Source of the DNA: Hyphomicrobiales bacterium
GTDB lineage: Bacteria > Pseudomonadota > Alphaproteobacteria > Rhizobiales > Aestuariivirgaceae
Direction: 5' to 3'
NCBI GenBank assembly: GCA_025362535.1
Contig: JANYGE010000324.1
Location: forward strand, 1-26,941
DNA: 26,941 bases
The notes below the pieces were generated by a model that saw only the letters and a list, made by a program, of their open reading frames with translations, searched no databases and was not told the DNA's origin. A program made the translations under genes and the position numbers. Below are positions 25,128 through 26,941 of this stretch, piece by piece (the first letter of the stretch is position 1; every line of letters begins with the position of its first letter).

Positions 25128-26021
25128 ATGAATTGGATCAAGAATTTCGTTCGTCCACGCTTTCGCAGCCTGCTCGGTGTCACCAAGCGTGATGTGCCTG
25201 AAAATATGTGGATCAAAGATCCTGAATCAGGCCAGATGGTTTATTATAAGGATCTTGAAACCAATCAATTTGTGTTTCCAGGTTCCAATCATCATCACCG
25301 CATGCCAGCAGAAGTGCGCTTCAAAACAATGTTTGATGGCGGTGAGTATGAGAAATTGGAAGCCCCAATCGCCTCGGTTGATCCGCTCAAATTCCGTGAT
25401 GAGAAGCGTTATGTTGATCGGCTCAAAGATGCCAAAGCGAAATCTGGTGAAGAAGACTCGGTGCAAGCTGGCTTTGGCAAGGTGAATGAGCAGGCTATGG
25501 TGATCGCCGTTCAAGATATGGGCTTTATTGGCGGCTCGCTCGGTATGGCGGCGGGGGACGCTATTATTGCGGCTATGCGCCATGCTGTAGCCAACACTAG
25601 CCCCTTTGTAATGTTCGTGGCTTCTGGAGGTGCGCGCATGCAGGAGGGCATACTTTCGCTCATGCAAATGCCGCGCACCACGATTGCTGTGCAGGAATTG
25701 CGCGCTGCGCAGCTGCCTTACATTGTGGTTTTGACCAATCCAACCACAGGTGGCGTTACCGCATCATATGCCATGTTGGGTGATGTGCATTTGGCGGAAC
25801 CCAATGCACAAATTGGTTTTGCCGGACAGCGCGTGATTGAACAGACCATTCGTGAAAAATTGCCCGCTGGCTTCCAGCGCTCAGAATATTTAAAAGACCA
25901 CGGCATGGTGGATTCAGTGGTGCATCGCCACGAGATGAAGGCCACGGTTTCACGGCTTGCCCGCATGTTGACGAAATCACCCGCCTATGAAGCGCCTTTG
26001 GGTGCATTGGTGCTTGCATAA
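25128..26021 (+). CDS. accD: Acetyl-CoA carboxylase carboxyltransferase beta subunit, without zinc-ribbon cysteines
   Basis: Transfers CO2 from biotin to acetyl-CoA, the first committed step of fatty acid synthesis, with AccA. 297 residues. The N-terminus ([16 protein letters not shown] ... [15 protein letters not shown]) is of the Rhizobiales type. Residues 31, 34, 50 and 53, where E. coli AccD has the four zinc Cys, are Asp, Ser, Phe and Ser, so the zinc ribbon cannot bind metal by that route. The carboxyltransferase core is intact: [48 protein letters not shown] and [17 protein letters not shown]. It follows trpA by 3 bases and precedes folC, the standard alphaproteobacterial order. Confidence 0.96.
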   Translation: MNWIKNFVRPRFRSLLGVTKRDVPENMWIKDPESGQMVYYKDLETNQFVFPGSNHHHRMPAEVRFKTMFDGGEYEKLEAPIASVDPLKFRDEKRYVDRLKDAKAKSGEEDSVQAGFGKVNEQAMVIAVQDMGFIGGSLGMAAGDAIIAAMRHAVANTSPFVMFVASGGARMQEGILSLMQMPRTTIAVQELRAAQLPYIVVLTNPTTGGVTASYAMLGDVHLAEPNAQIGFAGQRVIEQTIREKLPAGFQRSEYLKDHGMVDSVVHRHEMKATVSRLARMLTKSPAYEAPLGALVLA

Positions 26022-26024
26022 TTC

Positions 26025-26941
26025 ATGGCGCGCAGTGATGCCATATTGATGCGGCTCTTAAGTCTGCATCCTAAAATTATTGATCTGAGCTTGGACCGGA
26101 TGCACCAGATTCTGGCAAAGCTTGGACATCCAGAGCAGCACCTCCCACCCGTTATTCATATTGCTGGCACCAATGGCAAAGGTTCGACGCTGGCGATGGC
26201 CCGCGCTATTCTGGAAGCAGCGGGACTGAAAGTTCACACCTATACGTCGCCGCATCTGGTCAAATTCCATGAGCGCATTCGGGTCGCGGGGGAGTTGATT
26301 TCTGAGGATATTCTTTCGGCATTGTTAGAAGAATGCGAAGTGGTGAATGGTGGTGAACCAATCACATTTTTTGAAATCACTACGGCGGCAGCGTTCTTGG
26401 CCTACACGCGCATACCTGCTGATTATCTGATTCTGGAAGTGGGCCTTGGCGGCAGGTTAGATGCGACAAATGTAATTGATCAGCCAGCAGTCAGCGTGAT
26501 CACCTCTATTGGGTTGGATCACCAGCAATATCTGGGTGAGACAATCACCGAGATTGCCCGGGAGAAAGCAGGCATTCTCAAACCTGGATGCATTGGTATC
26601 GTCGGCGCCCAACCTTTGGAAGCGCGCGAAGAAATTGAGCGGGTTGCTGAAAAAGCCAGAGCGCCATTGAAGATCGCCAATCAGGAATGGCAAACTTATG
26701 TACAGCATGGTCGCTTGGTCTATCAAGATGAAGAGGGCTTGTTGGATTTGCCTCTGCCTGCGCTCACGGGACCACACCAGATTGATAATGCGGGCAATGC
26801 CATTGCCGCTATTCGAGCACTGAAAGATGGCCGCATCAGTGACGATGCTATTGCGCAGGGCTTAAAAAACGTAACCTGGCCCGCACGCTTGCAGAATTTA
26901 GGTCAAGGTCATCTAAGAAAATTTATCTCGCCAGAAACTGA
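26025..26941 (+). CDS. folC: Bifunctional dihydrofolate/folylpolyglutamate synthase, N-terminal part (cut by window end)
   Basis: Adds glutamate to dihydropteroate and folates. The frame is open from ATG 26025 to the right edge (305 codons, of roughly 430 expected). Mur-ligase-type signatures: IHIAGTNGKGST with the P-loop at 48-55, HTYTSPHLVKFHERIRV, FFEITTAAAFL, LEVGLGGRLDATNVI, ITSIGLDHQQYLGETITEIAREKAGILK and LTGPHQIDNAGNAIAAI. The start lies 3 bases after accD, without a clear ribosome site of its own; translation may be coupled to accD. Confidence 0.96.
   Translation, partial: MARSDAILMRLLSLHPKIIDLSLDRMHQILAKLGHPEQHLPPVIHIAGTNGKGSTLAMARAILEAAGLKVHTYTSPHLVKFHERIRVAGELISEDILSALLEECEVVNGGEPITFFEITTAAAFLAYTRIPADYLILEVGLGGRLDATNVIDQPAVSVITSIGLDHQQYLGETITEIAREKAGILKPGCIGIVGAQPLEAREEIERVAEKARAPLKIANQEWQTYVQHGRLVYQDEEGLLDLPLPALTGPHQIDNAGNAIAAIRALKDGRISDDAIAQGLKNVTWPARLQNLGQGHLRKFISPET

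Noticed and set aside
1..26941. tRNA genes, insertion sequences, CRISPR arrays, integrase or toxin-antitoxin genes
   Set aside because: Looked for cloverleaf T-loop sequences, terminal inverted repeats, regularly spaced repeats and matching protein motifs; none seen. A tool-based scan (tRNAscan-SE, IS search) would settle it.

Overview
This is a core chromosomal segment of an alphaproteobacterium, most probably of the order Hyphomicrobiales (Rhizobiales). Base composition is near half G+C by eye. The assignment rests on gene order: leuS-lptE-holA facing parB-parA-rsmG-mnmG-mnmE-rho-hemJ-hemE, then maf-aroE-coaE-dnaQ, secB, a Tim44-domain gene, mltA, smr and an XRE gene, and then rpsA-ihfB-lapA ... 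trpF-trpB-trpA-accD-folC. Blocks like these lie around the replication origin in Caulobacter, Rickettsia and rhizobia. No mobile element, CRISPR array, tRNA or rRNA gene was found, and every internal gene reads through without a frameshift.

Layout. Positions 1-2933 (+): the 3' part of leuS, then lptE and holA. Positions 2939-11438 (-): the partition genes parB and parA, the translation-fidelity genes rsmG, mnmG and mnmE, the terminator factor rho, and the haem genes hemJ and hemE. Three near-consensus parS centromere sites lie at 5226, 5767 and 7208, two of them inside coding sequence. Positions 11439-11751: the hemE/maf gap, the expected place for oriC. It holds two perfect DnaA boxes, a perfect CtrA-type site and an 84% A+T tract. 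Positions 11752-17977 (+, except secB): maf-aroE-coaE-dnaQ, convergent secB, then a tightly overlapping timA-mltA-smr-XRE operon with a recognisable promoter. Positions 17978-18331: a 354-base non-coding stretch, probably a structured rpsA leader. Positions 18332-20133: rpsA and a strong intrinsic terminator. Positions 20196-26941 (+): ihfB, lapA, an ornithine cyclodeaminase-like gene, pyrF, trpF, trpB, trpA, accD and a truncated folC.

How it works together. Genes on both sides of the hemE/maf gap mostly point away from it, and ParA/ParB with parS 4-6 kb away would segregate the newly copied origin. The CtrA-type site suggests cell-cycle gating of initiation as in Caulobacter. The rest is housekeeping: translation, haem, tryptophan, pyrimidine, fatty acid and folate synthesis, protein export and envelope assembly.

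I found no obviously new system. The points most worth following are: a base-skew switch that seems to fall near 18 kb rather than at hemE/maf; the parS sites that force the same peptide into two unrelated proteins; the CtrA-type motifs at the origin; the structured rpsA leader; the one-helical-turn direct repeat between secB and timA; the long basic N-terminal tail on SecB; and an AccD that has lost all four zinc cysteines.
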